Positions 34,789-44,292 of a stretch of DNA of 64,000 nucleotides are shown here, in pieces. A program made the translations under genes and the position numbers. Position 1 is the first letter of the stretch. Each line of letters begins with the position of its first letter. The notes beneath the pieces were generated by a model. That model did not search any database and was not told the origin of the DNA. It worked only from the letters and a program-made list of their open reading frames with translations. Origin of the DNA: Kineothrix sp. IPX-CK (lineage in GTDB: Bacteria; Bacillota; Clostridia; Lachnospirales; Lachnospiraceae); assembly GCF_039134705.1 (NCBI RefSeq), contig NZ_CP146256.1:4154001-4218000 (forward strand), read 5' to 3'.

Positions 34789-35241
34789 ATGGATTTTTCG
34801 GAAAAACTTTTAACATTACGAAAAAGTAAAGATTTAACACAAGAGCAATTAGCGGAGAGACTGAATGTTTCAAGACAATCTGTATCAAAATGGGAATCCG
34901 GACAAACGGTGCCAGAATTAGAAAAAATTATAGCATTGAGCGAAATATTCGATGTTACAACCGATTGTCTTTTAAAACCATCTGCTATAGATGCGCTATC
35001 GGTTAAAACAGAAATGTTAGAAAAGCAACAAGAACAAATGTTAATCAGAGAGAAAAAACGTAACCAGATTATCCGATGTGTTATTTATTCGATGGGAATA
35101 TATTTGATATTTTTTGCTGTATATTTTATAGGACATTTCTATTTTCAAATTTGGAATCCATCTGTCATTCTTTCCGAATTTTTTATTGCTACAGCAATAG
35201 TAATCTTTGTTTGGGTAAACTGTATGAGCAGGATGGAATAA
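34789..35241 (+). CDS. XRE-family regulator with C-terminal membrane helices
   Basis: 150 residues. An N-terminal HTH_3 domain (KDLTQEQLAERLNVSRQSVSKWESG) is followed by a charged linker (about 65-98) and two hydrophobic helices (about 98-120 and 128-147). Membrane-anchored XRE regulators of this layout are common in Firmicutes and usually lie next to membrane or transporter genes; none is clearly linked here. RBS AAGGAGGTTACAC before ATG 34789. Confidence 0.9.
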   Translation: MDFSEKLLTLRKSKDLTQEQLAERLNVSRQSVSKWESGQTVPELEKIIALSEIFDVTTDCLLKPSAIDALSVKTEMLEKQQEQMLIREKKRNQIIRCVIYSMGIYLIFFAVYFIGHFYFQIWNPSVILSEFFIATAIVIFVWVNCMSRME

Positions 35242-35245
35242 ACAA

Positions 35246-35443
35246 AATCCGATTAGGGTGTTTCTGAAAACTACTTTTGCCGAGCGAAACGCTTCACTTT
35301 GTGGGAGACAAGGCGTGATTCTGGGCGCGTAGTGGTGCTACGTCCCCAAAATCGCAACGCAGTATACTGCAAAGTGGAGCGTTTAGGGCGGTGCAATGAG
35401 TTTTTAGACACACCCTAGGTAAATGGCCACGTCTAATCGGATT
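35246..35443. terminator. Convergent terminator split by the 160-bp element
   Basis: AATCCGATTA (35246-35255) and CTAATCGGATT (35433-35443) are complementary. Removing the 160-bp element and one TA restores an 11-bp stem AATCCGATTAG / CTAATCGGATT with a 14-nt loop, placed between the stops of the XRE gene (35241) and the acyltransferase (35444). It was probably a shared bidirectional terminator. Confidence 0.7.
35256..35415. repeat. 160-bp palindromic insertion element flanked by TA
   Basis: Imperfect terminal inverted repeats (GGGTGTTTCTGAAAACT at the left, AGTTTTTAGACACACCC at the right) and nested inner complements (CGAAACGCTTCACTTTG with CAAAGTGGAGCGTTT; GCGTAG with CTACGT) give one large hairpin. 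It is bounded by TA on both sides (35254-35255 and 35416-35417). No coding frame. TA duplication and small size fit an IS630/mariner-derived MITE. It differs from the 289-bp element although both ends begin with TTAGGGTGT. Confidence 0.75.
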
Positions 35444-36517
35444 CTACTTTTTAATTCCCAGAACCATATATCTGACTATCGGTATCCTTTTAACAATTTC
35501 AATTAGCAGAGGCAATATGATGATTGTTCCAAGTAATATCAAAATATAATTAATCATAAATAATAAATTTAAATAAGTAACTATGAAATATCCCAGCGAT
35601 AATACAACTACATAGTGTAAAATATAAAAATTAAAATTATTTTCAGTCATATATTGTGTAAATCTATTTTTAAAATTCAAGAACTTACTTCCAATACCTA
35701 AAATTGATAATATACCAATCCACAAATAAATATTAGTAAATAAGTCACTTAACACATTATTATCCGCGAAATTTTGACCATAATATGTTACTACATATAA
35801 GATTCCTATTACTACTGATATTATAGTTAAAGGTATTGATATTTTTTCTAGTTTTATCATTAACTCCTGATTCGAAAAAACATAATATCCAAGTAACATC
35901 ATAAGCAAATATATTCCAAATCTATATACGGTTATTAATGGAGTATTTAGTATAAATGAGCTTCCCCATACCAAAAATACCATTGCAAATAATACCGGTA
36001 ATTTTATTTTTCTGCAAACTTCAGTCAGCCTGTCTTTTTTATCGGCTTTTCTTATTAATATAATCAGCAAAGATCCAATAAATAAAACATGGCAAAACCA
36101 CAATGGCCCTATCCCCGCCAAACAATAAATAAGATATTTTATAATTCCGGGTATCATGTCTCCATTTCCTGCAAACATATCTACATATTGACTCGTAATT
36201 AAAGATGATATCCAACCATAAATAAATATTCCAAGTAAAGAAGGCACTAATATCCTTTGGATTCTATCTTTTATAAATTCCTTATCAGCTCTTTTTTCGA
36301 GGGAATATCTGCTTGAAATACCTGCTATTACAAATAATAAGCACATAAACCAAGGATACACAAATATTAGAAATGAGTCCATAACAGGAATGCCTTTTAC
36401 ATTAATATTTGATATAACCCCGCTATTATTAAATAAATATATGATATGATAAACCACTACTAAAGTGACTGTAATCCACCTGATATTATCTAAATAATCC
36501 AATCTCTTATTTGCCAT
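35444..36517 (-). CDS. Acyltransferase-3 family membrane protein
   Basis: From ATG 36517 (GGGAGG five bases upstream) it has 357 residues; an ATG seven codons further up is also possible. About ten membrane helices and the family start RLDYLDNIRWITVTLVVVYH, with the catalytic His in the first helix, identify an O-acyltransferase of the AT3 type (OafA/NodX/EpsH-like). Such enzymes acylate cell-wall polymers, exopolysaccharides or antibiotics; the acceptor is unknown. The start overlaps the AbrB-type gene by 11 bases, so the two are coupled. Confidence 0.85.
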   Translation of the reverse strand: MANKRLDYLDNIRWITVTLVVVYHIIYLFNNSGVISNINVKGIPVMDSFLIFVYPWFMCLLFVIAGISSRYSLEKRADKEFIKDRIQRILVPSLLGIFIYGWISSLITSQYVDMFAGNGDMIPGIIKYLIYCLAGIGPLWFCHVLFIGSLLIILIRKADKKDRLTEVCRKIKLPVLFAMVFLVWGSSFILNTPLITVYRFGIYLLMMLLGYYVFSNQELMIKLEKISIPLTIISVVIGILYVVTYYGQNFADNNVLSDLFTNIYLWIGILSILGIGSKFLNFKNRFTQYMTENNFNFYILHYVVVLSLGYFIVTYLNLLFMINYILILLGTIIILPLLIEIVKRIPIVRYMVLGIKK

Positions 36518-36713
36518 TATTGCCTCCCAGAAATTCATCGCTCATACTTTCAATTACATCTGATTTTACAAGTGCTATTCCTTTTTTCTTATCACATAAT
36601 ACAACGATTGAATCACCGGGTTTTATATCGAACATATCTCTTGCCTCTTTTGGAATTACTATTTGTCCTTTTTCCCCCACTTTGCAGATTCCCAGATATT
36701 TGTCTTTTTCCAT
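36507..36713 (-). CDS. AbrB/SpoVT-type DNA-binding protein
   Basis: 68 residues. KVGEKGQIVIPKEARDMFDIKPGDSIVVL is the swapped-hairpin AbrB fold (GQIVIPKEAR core). A short acidic tail follows. AbrB-type proteins are transcription factors or MazE-like antitoxins; no toxin gene follows, and the downstream coupled gene is a membrane acyltransferase, so a local regulator is more likely. RBS GGAGG before ATG 36713. Confidence 0.9.
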   Translation of the reverse strand: MEKDKYLGICKVGEKGQIVIPKEARDMFDIKPGDSIVVLCDKKKGIALVKSDVIESMSDEFLGGNNGK

Positions 36714-36875
36714 AGCATCCTCCCTTCTGTTTTATTAGTCATACTTTTCACACTTATTATACTTTATGTGCATTTCCAAGTCAATCACTGTCTTTATAAA
36801 TCAACAAATGCCCCAATCAGGCCATAGAGCCATAATCGAGGCATTTTCTGTATTTTATATACTATTTTCTTTCAT

Positions 36876-37397
36876 TTAAAAATATTTATCATATTCTCCC
36901 ACAGGGAAGGGCTTCTCTAACCCAAGCACTCTCGGCCACAGACCGGTATCCGCGATAATAAATCCCATAATCATTCCCATATGGCTGTGCAAATGCCGGA
37001 ATTGTGCTAAAATCAAGGTGAATTTGTCATATTCACAATCTTTGGGCTTCGCGCTCAGTTCTTCATCCATAAGCTCCGAAACATAAGCCTCAATTTTCTT
37101 CTCAATAGAGGAAAAATAATGGTTTATTTCTTCCCGGGAAAGGCATCTGTCGGAAATCACATCCAGGTTGTTCAGATCCTTTTCGTGTATATCCGGCTCC
37201 GCATAGTCCTTATCCCTTGGATTGATATACCATAGGTCAAGGGAATGGAGCATATGATAAATATGCTTCCAGCAGGGCATATCACAGTATGCTTTGTCCC
37301 ATAGCTCGTCCGGTACGCAGTCAATCACATTCCCTACCTCCCACAGAGCACGGCGTGTCTGATTCAGTATAACTTCTGTTAATGAATTTTTCTCCAT
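36876..37397 (-). CDS. DinB-family protein
   Basis: 173 residues, four-helix DinB/YfiT-like fold. Histidines that usually bind a metal are present in HIYHMLHSLDLW (first) and in FRHLHSHMG (last pair). Members are metal-dependent thiol transferases, hydrolases or proteins of unknown function. It starts 48 bp after nagB in the same direction and may be the last gene of the catabolic operon or separate. Confidence 0.75.
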   Translation of the reverse strand: MEKNSLTEVILNQTRRALWEVGNVIDCVPDELWDKAYCDMPCWKHIYHMLHSLDLWYINPRDKDYAEPDIHEKDLNNLDVISDRCLSREEINHYFSSIEKKIEAYVSELMDEELSAKPKDCEYDKFTLILAQFRHLHSHMGMIMGFIIADTGLWPRVLGLEKPFPVGEYDKYF

Positions 37398-37444
37398 ATC
37401 CTTTTACCCTCCGAATTCCGTCTTTTTACGCCGAGATCTGACCG

Positions 37445-38173
37445 CTACCGTAATCTGCTGGCCGCCGCCTCATCGAGCAGCACTTCACAGTTGGGATGAA
37501 GCTGAATGACAGAGGCGGGAATGTCGGTGGTGATAGGCCCCCGCACCGCTTTCTCTATGATTTCCGCTTTACTCTCTCCCTTGGCGATCAATACGATTTT
37601 TCTCGTCTGCATGATATCTACGATACCTCTTGTCAACCCTCCAAGCGGATAGTCATCAGGTACCTTCGTCTCTCTGCGCACCTTCTCTTCGAAAATCGGA
37701 TCCATGGGAGAAACCCATGTATGGCGTTCGAAGGGTGTGCCCGGCTGGTTAATGCCTATATGGCCATTCCAGCCGATGCCAAGCATCTGTAGATCCGCAC
37801 CGCCGCGTTCCTGCAAAGCGTTCTCGAACTTTGCGCACTCAGCATCGAAGTCATCGGAGAATGTGAGAGGCATGATGAAGTTTTCATCAGGGACTCCCAG
37901 ATTCTTAATGACCTGCTCATATATCATTGTATAGCAGCTTCCCGGATAAGAACGATCAAGGTTGGTAAGCTCGTCTACATTAAATATGGTCACCTTCGAC
38001 GTATCGAAGGGGGAGTCCTTATAAATATCACTGACGATCCTGTGCATATTCTTCGTCGTCTGTCCTGTGGACAGGCCGATGACTGCATTCGGCTTTTCAA
38101 GCATTTGCCCGATGATACGCCACGCTGCCGCTACATCAAAATCGTGTTCGGTTTTCATAATTGTAATTTTCAT
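37445..38173 (-). CDS. nagB: Glucosamine-6-phosphate deaminase
   Basis: The true start is ATG 38173 (GGAGGATTAAA upstream); the frame is open for 98 more codons but these lie inside the GH9 gene. 242 residues. The NagB motifs are GLSTGQTT, FNVDELTNLDRSYPGSCY, LGIGWNGHIGINQPGTPF and the lid residues. It converts glucosamine 6-phosphate to fructose 6-phosphate and ammonia. Directly follows the GH9 gene (start 2 bp before that stop), which ties the operon to amino-sugar use. Confidence 0.95.
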   Translation of the reverse strand: MKITIMKTEHDFDVAAAWRIIGQMLEKPNAVIGLSTGQTTKNMHRIVSDIYKDSPFDTSKVTIFNVDELTNLDRSYPGSCYTMIYEQVIKNLGVPDENFIMPLTFSDDFDAECAKFENALQERGGADLQMLGIGWNGHIGINQPGTPFERHTWVSPMDPIFEEKVRRETKVPDDYPLGGLTRGIVDIMQTRKIVLIAKGESKAEIIEKAVRGPITTDIPASVIQLHPNCEVLLDEAAASRLR

Positions 38174-38174
38174 T

Positions 38175-40559
38175 TTAATCCTCCATATTTTCAACCGTAT
38201 AATCCGCCGCCAGCCAGAGCCACCGGCTCGCTGCTGATGTCCACACCTCGCGATAGGTGGCATTGTTGCCCTGAGGCCAATATGGCTCATCACCATTATT
38301 AAACGTCTCGATTCCAACCGGAAGCTCACCGACACATTCGCCCGGAAGTACCGCATACTGTGCCGGGTAACGGCGGCCCGCCCCGTACATGAGCGAATGA
38401 CCGAAGGGGTTCTTGCCGAACATCCAATAAAGCTGCTCTCTTCCCATCTGCAGAAGCTCCTCGTCACCGAAGTACCGGCCGACCAAAGATGCGGCCTTAC
38501 CTTCTGCCAGCATCACTGCCGTATTACCCCTAAAGGAAAACCAAACAGGAAAATTGCGGAGCACATACCCATCCCTCACCGGTGTTCCGCCAGCAAGCTG
38601 TTCTCTGTAATTTTCTCTTTCCTGCTCGTAGGAGCACGTCACATGGAGATACGGGAATGTTTTTTCATCTTCGTATTCGTCCATCTTATGAACGCCTGCA
38701 GGGAGCATTCCATAAGGCGCAGTATTACCTGCGATAGCCTTTAGATAACTTCCATAGCGCTTCATAGCCTCTTCCCAAAGAGGACGCTTAGGAGACTCCG
38801 GCTGGGAACGGCAGATTTCCGTCAACGCCTGCATAAACTGCTGCGCTCTTGATTGGTGATTGAAATGTACTATCGTACGGTGATCCTCTTCTCGATAGAA
38901 AAATCCGTCAAAAGGGAGCCCTGCCGCGCCGGTTTCCTGACATTGGAGCAGTTTGTCGCACCAGTTCTCCGCTTTCTTCGCATATGTTTCCTCGCCCGTC
39001 GCTTCATATAAGTAGGAAGCTGCCCATACGATCACAGCATAATATTGAGAAAGTCCGGAATTATAAGTGTGCTCAAACATCTGCACCGCTTCTGCACCGA
39101 AATTTTCAAAACGATTCTCTGCAAATGCGAAGTCCTCTTTTGCTGCCTCCAGACTGCCCCAGGCCAAAGGGCTGTCCTCTTCCTTAAGCTGTAGATATGA
39201 ATAGGCTTCGATGCCTGCAAACAAGAAATTTTCATAGGCATGATTATACACCCTCGTCTCTACGTCGTCCATATCGCCAGTCAAATTATTCGTCCATCTC
39301 GTAGCTCCGGCGCTGGTGGCGCGATAACCGTCCTTAAACCGCGTCCTTAAGATGAAATCAAGACCCCAACGCGCTTCCTCCACAATTCTTTTATATAAAA
39401 GGGGGTTCTTGCCCCGATAGCCTGCTGCCGCCTCCAAAAGAGCATGTACCACTTCTCCGGTCTGCGCACTCTGCTGGGAAACATCCCCCGCATCATGCCA
39501 GCCGCCTACGAAGGACATGGTAAGCCCTTTGTGCCTCGCCGTAATATCCTGATGACAAGTTCCGTGTTTTCCTGCGATGGGCATTCCGCATCGCTCACCG
39601 TATAAGAAGTTCAACACCCGCCATATATTTTCTTCCATTAAGTTGTTCGTGATCTCAAAACTTTGGCTTCGCACTTCGCCCGCCTGCAAATAATAAGTTC
39701 CTTCGCCGCTTATCTGAGAAAAATCAAGTACCTGAAAGCAGCCGTTTTTATTTTCCACCAGCTTAGCCGCACCGCGGTATACGCTCTTTCCCGTACTTTC
39801 CTCGATTACCTCAAAGAAATCCGCCACCATGTTGGCAACAGCACTCTTTTTCCCTTTTGTAAAATAACCTGCGCTGGATAACACGATACTGTTTTCTGCG
39901 CACTCCCATCCAAGCTCCTTTTCAGGATTCTCCACCTGTTCCAAGACAATGTCTTTATAATAGTAGGTAAGCTCCTCTCCCATAGCTACGTCCTGCCCGC
40001 ACAGAAAAATATAGAACTGAATTTCCATCACCTTATCTCTGGGAAGGCTTGTAAATTCCCAAAAGCATTCATTCCATTCCATGTTATTTAAATCGAACAC
40101 TGTAAACCCTTCCCGCACATAGCGGTCCGGTATCTTCTGCTCTCCATCGTTTCTAATCCCCACGTTCAGATGTACTGTCCCGGCACCCTTCACCTCCGGT
40201 CGTACCCAGAAATGCAGCCTGTTGTAGGCAGTCAGATTCTCTCCCGGCAAAGAAAAATGTACCTCTGCTGTTCCGAAATTACTGTAGTCTCCGTCTTCAG
40301 GCGCTCCCTTCGGCCATCGGTCACTGCGAAGGGGAGCCGTAATTTTTACACACGATTGCTCTTCCTCCGTCAGAACAAGCAGAACTCCTTTCTCCCCCGC
40401 AGCAGGAGTACTTATCTGCTCTCTCGCCGTCCATACATTCTTTCTATCAAGCACCTTCTTATTCGGGAATTCCGCCTCCAATGACCGTTCCCTATGCAAG
40501 GGCAGCATGGAATGGATAAACAAACTGTCCTCTAATTCTTTCCGGAATTCATCTCTCAT
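38175..40559 (-). CDS. Cytoplasmic glycoside hydrolase family 9 enzyme
   Basis: 794 residues. An N-terminal beta-sandwich region (1-~210), an Ig-like CelD_N domain (about 215-305) and a GH9 (alpha/alpha)6 barrel (about 310-790). The catalytic pair is Asp356/Asp359 in GGWHDAGD; the acid is probably Glu771 in YREVWTSAA. There is no signal peptide, so it acts inside the cell on imported oligosaccharides. Cytoplasmic GH9 proteins include exo-beta-glucosaminidases and cellodextrin glucosidases. The neighbours nagB and a ROK kinase make glucosaminidase activity the best guess. Confidence 0.85.
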   Translation of the reverse strand: MRDEFRKELEDSLFIHSMLPLHRERSLEAEFPNKKVLDRKNVWTAREQISTPAAGEKGVLLVLTEEEQSCVKITAPLRSDRWPKGAPEDGDYSNFGTAEVHFSLPGENLTAYNRLHFWVRPEVKGAGTVHLNVGIRNDGEQKIPDRYVREGFTVFDLNNMEWNECFWEFTSLPRDKVMEIQFYIFLCGQDVAMGEELTYYYKDIVLEQVENPEKELGWECAENSIVLSSAGYFTKGKKSAVANMVADFFEVIEESTGKSVYRGAAKLVENKNGCFQVLDFSQISGEGTYYLQAGEVRSQSFEITNNLMEENIWRVLNFLYGERCGMPIAGKHGTCHQDITARHKGLTMSFVGGWHDAGDVSQQSAQTGEVVHALLEAAAGYRGKNPLLYKRIVEEARWGLDFILRTRFKDGYRATSAGATRWTNNLTGDMDDVETRVYNHAYENFLFAGIEAYSYLQLKEEDSPLAWGSLEAAKEDFAFAENRFENFGAEAVQMFEHTYNSGLSQYYAVIVWAASYLYEATGEETYAKKAENWCDKLLQCQETGAAGLPFDGFFYREEDHRTIVHFNHQSRAQQFMQALTEICRSQPESPKRPLWEEAMKRYGSYLKAIAGNTAPYGMLPAGVHKMDEYEDEKTFPYLHVTCSYEQERENYREQLAGGTPVRDGYVLRNFPVWFSFRGNTAVMLAEGKAASLVGRYFGDEELLQMGREQLYWMFGKNPFGHSLMYGAGRRYPAQYAVLPGECVGELPVGIETFNNGDEPYWPQGNNATYREVWTSAASRWLWLAADYTVENMED

Positions 40560-41497
40560 CGATTGTCTCCTTTCATGAGCAGCATCCCGAGGGTAGCCGC
40601 TCCGATTAATCCCGCATGTCGCAGGTCAAAGCTGGAAAATACTACACCGTTTGTCACGCCGCGCATCGTTTCGGGGGAAAGATATCTGTTCACCTTCCGC
40701 ATCAGCCATCCGTCGCTGATTACACCTCCGCCCAAAATAACCGTATCCGGGTCACTTACCCTCACAAGATTCATTATAACACAGGCCAGCGCTTGAGCCG
40801 CATATTCTGTAATTTCAACACATTCTTTAAGTCCCTCGTCCGCCCCTTTAAACAGACGTACCACATCCGCTCTTTTTCCTGCATCCAGAAGCTCCGGCAG
40901 TCCGCGCGCTGTGATCTGTCTCGTAAAACCGATACCGGAAACTGCATTTTCCACACACCCCTCCCTGCCACACACACAAGATTCCCTTCTGCTCAAGTCC
41001 ACGACCATATGACCGATTTCTCCTGCGTTGTGGTTAGCACCGCGCATAATCTTTCCATCGCACACAAAACCTGCTGCCAATCCGGTACCCACATTCAGAT
41101 AGATGAAATCCGAAGACGTTCTGCCCTGTCCCAGTATAAGCTCCGCCGTAGTGGCACTTCGCACATCGTTATCCACAGCGCAGGGCACACCCAGCTTATC
41201 GGCTATCATAGCCGCAATAGGAACCGGAGGACCCGTAATCTCGTGGTTAATGGAAACCCATTCTCCTCTTCTGTTATCCACGATTCCGACGATGCCAAGC
41301 CCTGATGCCTTCAGGTTTCCCCGAATACCCACCATCTCTACATAATCTGCCAGGTCATTCAGAATCACCTTCGTGGCCTCCTTTTGATTGTTCAGTCCGG
41401 TATCGTACCGCTTGCTCTGCAAAACGCGGCCTTCCTCGTCCAATTCTCCAATCAGCAGCTTTGTCCCGCCGAAATCCAATCCTAAATAGGTATCCAA
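40556..41497 (-). CDS. ROK-family sugar kinase
   Basis: 313 residues. It has the phosphate loop LGLDFGGTKLLIGELD, the ROK sugar-binding motif NAGEIGHMVVD and the zinc motif CVCGREGCVE. There is no N-terminal HTH, so it is a kinase rather than a repressor. It would phosphorylate glucose, glucosamine or N-acetylglucosamine released by the GH9 enzyme before NagB. Overlaps the GH9 gene by four bases (ATGA). Confidence 0.92.
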   Translation of the reverse strand: MDTYLGLDFGGTKLLIGELDEEGRVLQSKRYDTGLNNQKEATKVILNDLADYVEMVGIRGNLKASGLGIVGIVDNRRGEWVSINHEITGPPVPIAAMIADKLGVPCAVDNDVRSATTAELILGQGRTSSDFIYLNVGTGLAAGFVCDGKIMRGANHNAGEIGHMVVDLSRRESCVCGREGCVENAVSGIGFTRQITARGLPELLDAGKRADVVRLFKGADEGLKECVEITEYAAQALACVIMNLVRVSDPDTVILGGGVISDGWLMRKVNRYLSPETMRGVTNGVVFSSFDLRHAGLIGAATLGMLLMKGDNR

Positions 41498-41527
41498 AAT
41501 GCTTCCTCCTAATTTTTCCGTTATATT

Positions 41528-42841
41528 TTATTTCTTTAATTTCAGGTAGTCCACCCGTTTTTGGGGAAGACGATATAATCCATAACAGGCCGTGAAAAGT
41601 CCGGTGACACCGCTTATGAGGAACAAAACGGCAATGCTTTGCCCGCTTCCGTAAATGCGCTCCAGCTGTTCCTGCAAGGCGGCTGCCGCCATAGCTCCTG
41701 CATATCCTACCATGCTGGCTGCCGCCGCCGTAACGCCAAGGTAGGTCGTCATCCGCTCAGGCGGCGCGCTGGCATATTGAAGATTCAGGCCCGCCATTCC
41801 GGAGGAAGCATTGCCTAGCGCCGATACACATATGAGCAAAAGTGCCGCCCATCTTACATCCTGCTTCATGAAAAACCATCCCAGATTGCAAAAGCCCGTC
41901 ACCATCTGCATACCAAGGACTACCATCGTCCAAAATGTACGATCCGCCACCTTTCCCCACAACCATATGCCTCCCACTCCCAAGATGGATGCCAGCACGC
42001 CGCTTCCCACGATAAATGTGTGATTCAAGTGCAGCACCTTTAATTGATAGATTGCAAGGAATCCGGATGCGAACAGGGTTGCAAAATAGGAGCACATATT
42101 ATATATGAGCACCGGCCGATAATGCGGATTGCGAAAGGGCCCGGCCACATCCTTCAGGCTATATCCTTTCGTCACGGAATTCTCTGGTTCACGTATGAGA
42201 AGCATAAGTATGAAATCCACAATAGAAAAGAGAATGCAGAATGCATACACGACCAGATATCCTGCCCATGCCTGTTCCTGTCCGATAAAAAAATCCAGTT
42301 GATATCCCATTAGAAAAGAAACTCCCGAGGTGGCCGTCATAGCTAAAATATCCTTTATGGCGAAATACCGTCCCCGCCCATCCACAGGCCCCACTTGAAG
42401 CATCCACTGATTCAGCGCCGGGGTTACGAATCCGGCGGCCAGAAAAGCAAAAAAATACAAGACGAATACAAACTGCCGTCCGGTCTTCTGATCTTGAAAA
42501 AGAACCGGTGCGAACACCGCAAATCCTATCGAGAAGCGAAAAGCGAAGCAAATAAGCGCAATAGGTAGTTTCCGGTATTTCAGCCTCTCGAAGAAAAAGG
42601 GAGAAATCATCTGCAGCACACAGCCGAGCTGGGGAATAATCGCAATCCGCGCCACCATCGAGGGACTGGCACCAAGATAAGCCAGATAACCCGCCATGAA
42701 ATTTCCCGTGGTCAGGGATAGCATGACACTGGCCATAACTCCCTGTATGAGAAGTATCCGCCGGCTCGTCCTCATCTGCTCCTCGGTGTGCGCCTTCTCC
42801 GGGAAAAACATCACCCGCACTTTTTTCGCTATGGTATGCAT
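41528..42841 (-). CDS. MFS transporter
   Basis: 437 residues, twelve predicted helices, with a conserved cytoplasmic loop GRGRYFAIKDI between the second and third parts. Resembles sugar-associated MFS proteins in Lachnospiraceae that lie within glycoside operons. Could import the released sugar or export a product. Overlaps the preceding VOC gene by 13 bases. Confidence 0.85.
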   Translation of the reverse strand: MHTIAKKVRVMFFPEKAHTEEQMRTSRRILLIQGVMASVMLSLTTGNFMAGYLAYLGASPSMVARIAIIPQLGCVLQMISPFFFERLKYRKLPIALICFAFRFSIGFAVFAPVLFQDQKTGRQFVFVLYFFAFLAAGFVTPALNQWMLQVGPVDGRGRYFAIKDILAMTATSGVSFLMGYQLDFFIGQEQAWAGYLVVYAFCILFSIVDFILMLLIREPENSVTKGYSLKDVAGPFRNPHYRPVLIYNMCSYFATLFASGFLAIYQLKVLHLNHTFIVGSGVLASILGVGGIWLWGKVADRTFWTMVVLGMQMVTGFCNLGWFFMKQDVRWAALLLICVSALGNASSGMAGLNLQYASAPPERMTTYLGVTAAAASMVGYAGAMAAAALQEQLERIYGSGQSIAVLFLISGVTGLFTACYGLYRLPQKRVDYLKLKK

Positions 42842-43278
42842 TGGCCGCTTCCCTCCGGCTTCTCCACTTCCTGAATAAATTCTATCTCTTCTCCGTCAAA
42901 ACCCACCACGTAGGCGAACCACATGTAGACAGGCTCCGGGGTCGCTTCCAATATGTCAGCAAAGGCAGGAGCGAGCTTCGGCTTGCCGCCTGCTCGTATG
43001 GCCCGCTCGTAACTGTCATGGATATCCTCCGTATGTAATGCCACATGAATCCAGCTTCCTCCGGGAATGGTCTCGCCCTCTCCCGCATCGAACACCTCGA
43101 TACAGCTTCCGCATCCTGCATCCATCATTGCTACACGCTCCCCTTTTCCCCATGTATGCTTCACAGTAAGACCAAGTCCTTCCTCGTAGAATCGAACTGT
43201 TTCATCGAAATGATGAGAATGCATTCCTATATGATGGATACCGATAGCTGTTTTATCTTTCACATTTATGTCTGCCAT
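42829..43278 (-). CDS. VOC-family (glyoxalase fold) protein
   Basis: 149 residues. Typical VOC start IGIHHIGMHSHHFDETVRFYEEGLGL, a central IEVFDAGEGE and a C-terminal Glu in EEIEFIQEVE; His and Glu could bind a metal. VOC proteins in sugar operons may be isomerases, epimerases or lyases for keto-sugars. Follows the dehydrogenase gene after one base. Confidence 0.82.
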   Translation of the reverse strand: MADINVKDKTAIGIHHIGMHSHHFDETVRFYEEGLGLTVKHTWGKGERVAMMDAGCGSCIEVFDAGEGETIPGGSWIHVALHTEDIHDSYERAIRAGGKPKLAPAFADILEATPEPVYMWFAYVVGFDGEEIEFIQEVEKPEGSGQCIP

Positions 43279-43279
43279 G

Positions 43280-44263
43280 CTAAAAATCCCTCCAATCCAA
43301 CATCATGCTTGTAGGCGCCATGCGAGGAATCGTGATGTCATGATATACCTGTCCGCAATCCTCGGGGTTTCGAAGCTCGTACATCTCTTCCGGCACATGC
43401 ACCTTTCCCTCCGCGATGAATTCCATCGCCGAACGGATATGGGAGAAGGAGCTGTGAGAATGCAGCTCATCGGATTTCAGCGGTATCGACCACTCCCAGC
43501 CTCCGTGAATACTTATGAACGCATAAAACAGTTCATAAAGCAGCGTATGGGCATCCCAATCCGAAGTTTTTTTCCAGGGAACGCCTATCTGGAAGATTTC
43601 TCCCCGCTTTCTCATATAAGGAATGACAGCGTGCAGCGCGTTTTCGTTACCCGAGCACTCATACAGGGTCGATACGCTCCCCTTGAGCTCCGGCCATTCT
43701 TCCAGAGAAGCACCGACATTAACAAGTCCCGCCCTGTTCGCCGTGTTTCTTCGTTCTTCAGAAGGATCTGTAGCGTATACACGGTAACCGAAGCAGTTCG
43801 CCATCTGTGCGCACATCAGGCCCACCATGCCAAGTCCCGTTACGACCACACTTTCCACCGGTTTCGCCGACGCATGAAAGATGGAGGTCATGGAGACCGC
43901 CGCATATCTTCCGAACAGCGCGTGCTCCGGCTTCACTCCTTCCGGAAGAAGAATGACATCCTCCGCCTTCATCTTACAATATAATGTATGATGTCCGTTA
44001 TGATAGACCAGATCGCCCTCTTTCAGATCCGTCACCCCTTCTCCCGTACATATGATTACGGCGACGGAAGAGGAGCCGGTCTGCATCGGATATCTTTCCG
44101 AGGGAAACTGCTGTGTATAGCCGCCCCTCTCGGAGCCTGTGGATATGAGGGACAATATGTTTTTTCCTACGATTTCATCCGCTGCCGGAACATCGTCGAA
44201 TTCCTTCTCTACAAGCTCAGCCCGTTCTCTCTCTGTAAATACTACTCTATAATCTTTTACCAT
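43280..44263 (-). CDS. Medium-chain dehydrogenase/reductase
   Basis: ATG 44263 with GGAGAG upstream gives 327 residues. GroES-like N-terminal domain (ISTGSERGGYT, GEGVTDLKEGDLV) and Rossmann domain (VVVTGLGMVGLMCAQMA, YATDPSEERR). The usual catalytic-zinc Cys and GHE motif are absent, as in zinc-independent sugar-linked MDRs such as the BchC-like group. It would oxidise a sugar hydroxyl with NAD(P). Lies between the VOC and ThuA genes. Confidence 0.85.
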   Translation of the reverse strand: MVKDYRVVFTERERAELVEKEFDDVPAADEIVGKNILSLISTGSERGGYTQQFPSERYPMQTGSSSVAVIICTGEGVTDLKEGDLVYHNGHHTLYCKMKAEDVILLPEGVKPEHALFGRYAAVSMTSIFHASAKPVESVVVTGLGMVGLMCAQMANCFGYRVYATDPSEERRNTANRAGLVNVGASLEEWPELKGSVSTLYECSGNENALHAVIPYMRKRGEIFQIGVPWKKTSDWDAHTLLYELFYAFISIHGGWEWSIPLKSDELHSHSSFSHIRSAMEFIAEGKVHVPEEMYELRNPEDCGQVYHDITIPRMAPTSMMLDWRDF

Positions 44264-44292
44264 TTCTCTCTCCGTTTTATTTCTTATTTTTA

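Noticed and set aside
36507..36713. AbrB-type gene as a MazE antitoxin
   Set aside because: No MazF-like or other toxin gene follows; the coupled gene is a membrane acyltransferase.
37445..38467. A 340-codon version of the nagB frame
   Set aside because: The first 98 codons lie inside the GH9 gene, have odd composition (Arg/Ser/Cys-rich) and no homology; ATG 38173 has a good RBS and the family N-terminus.
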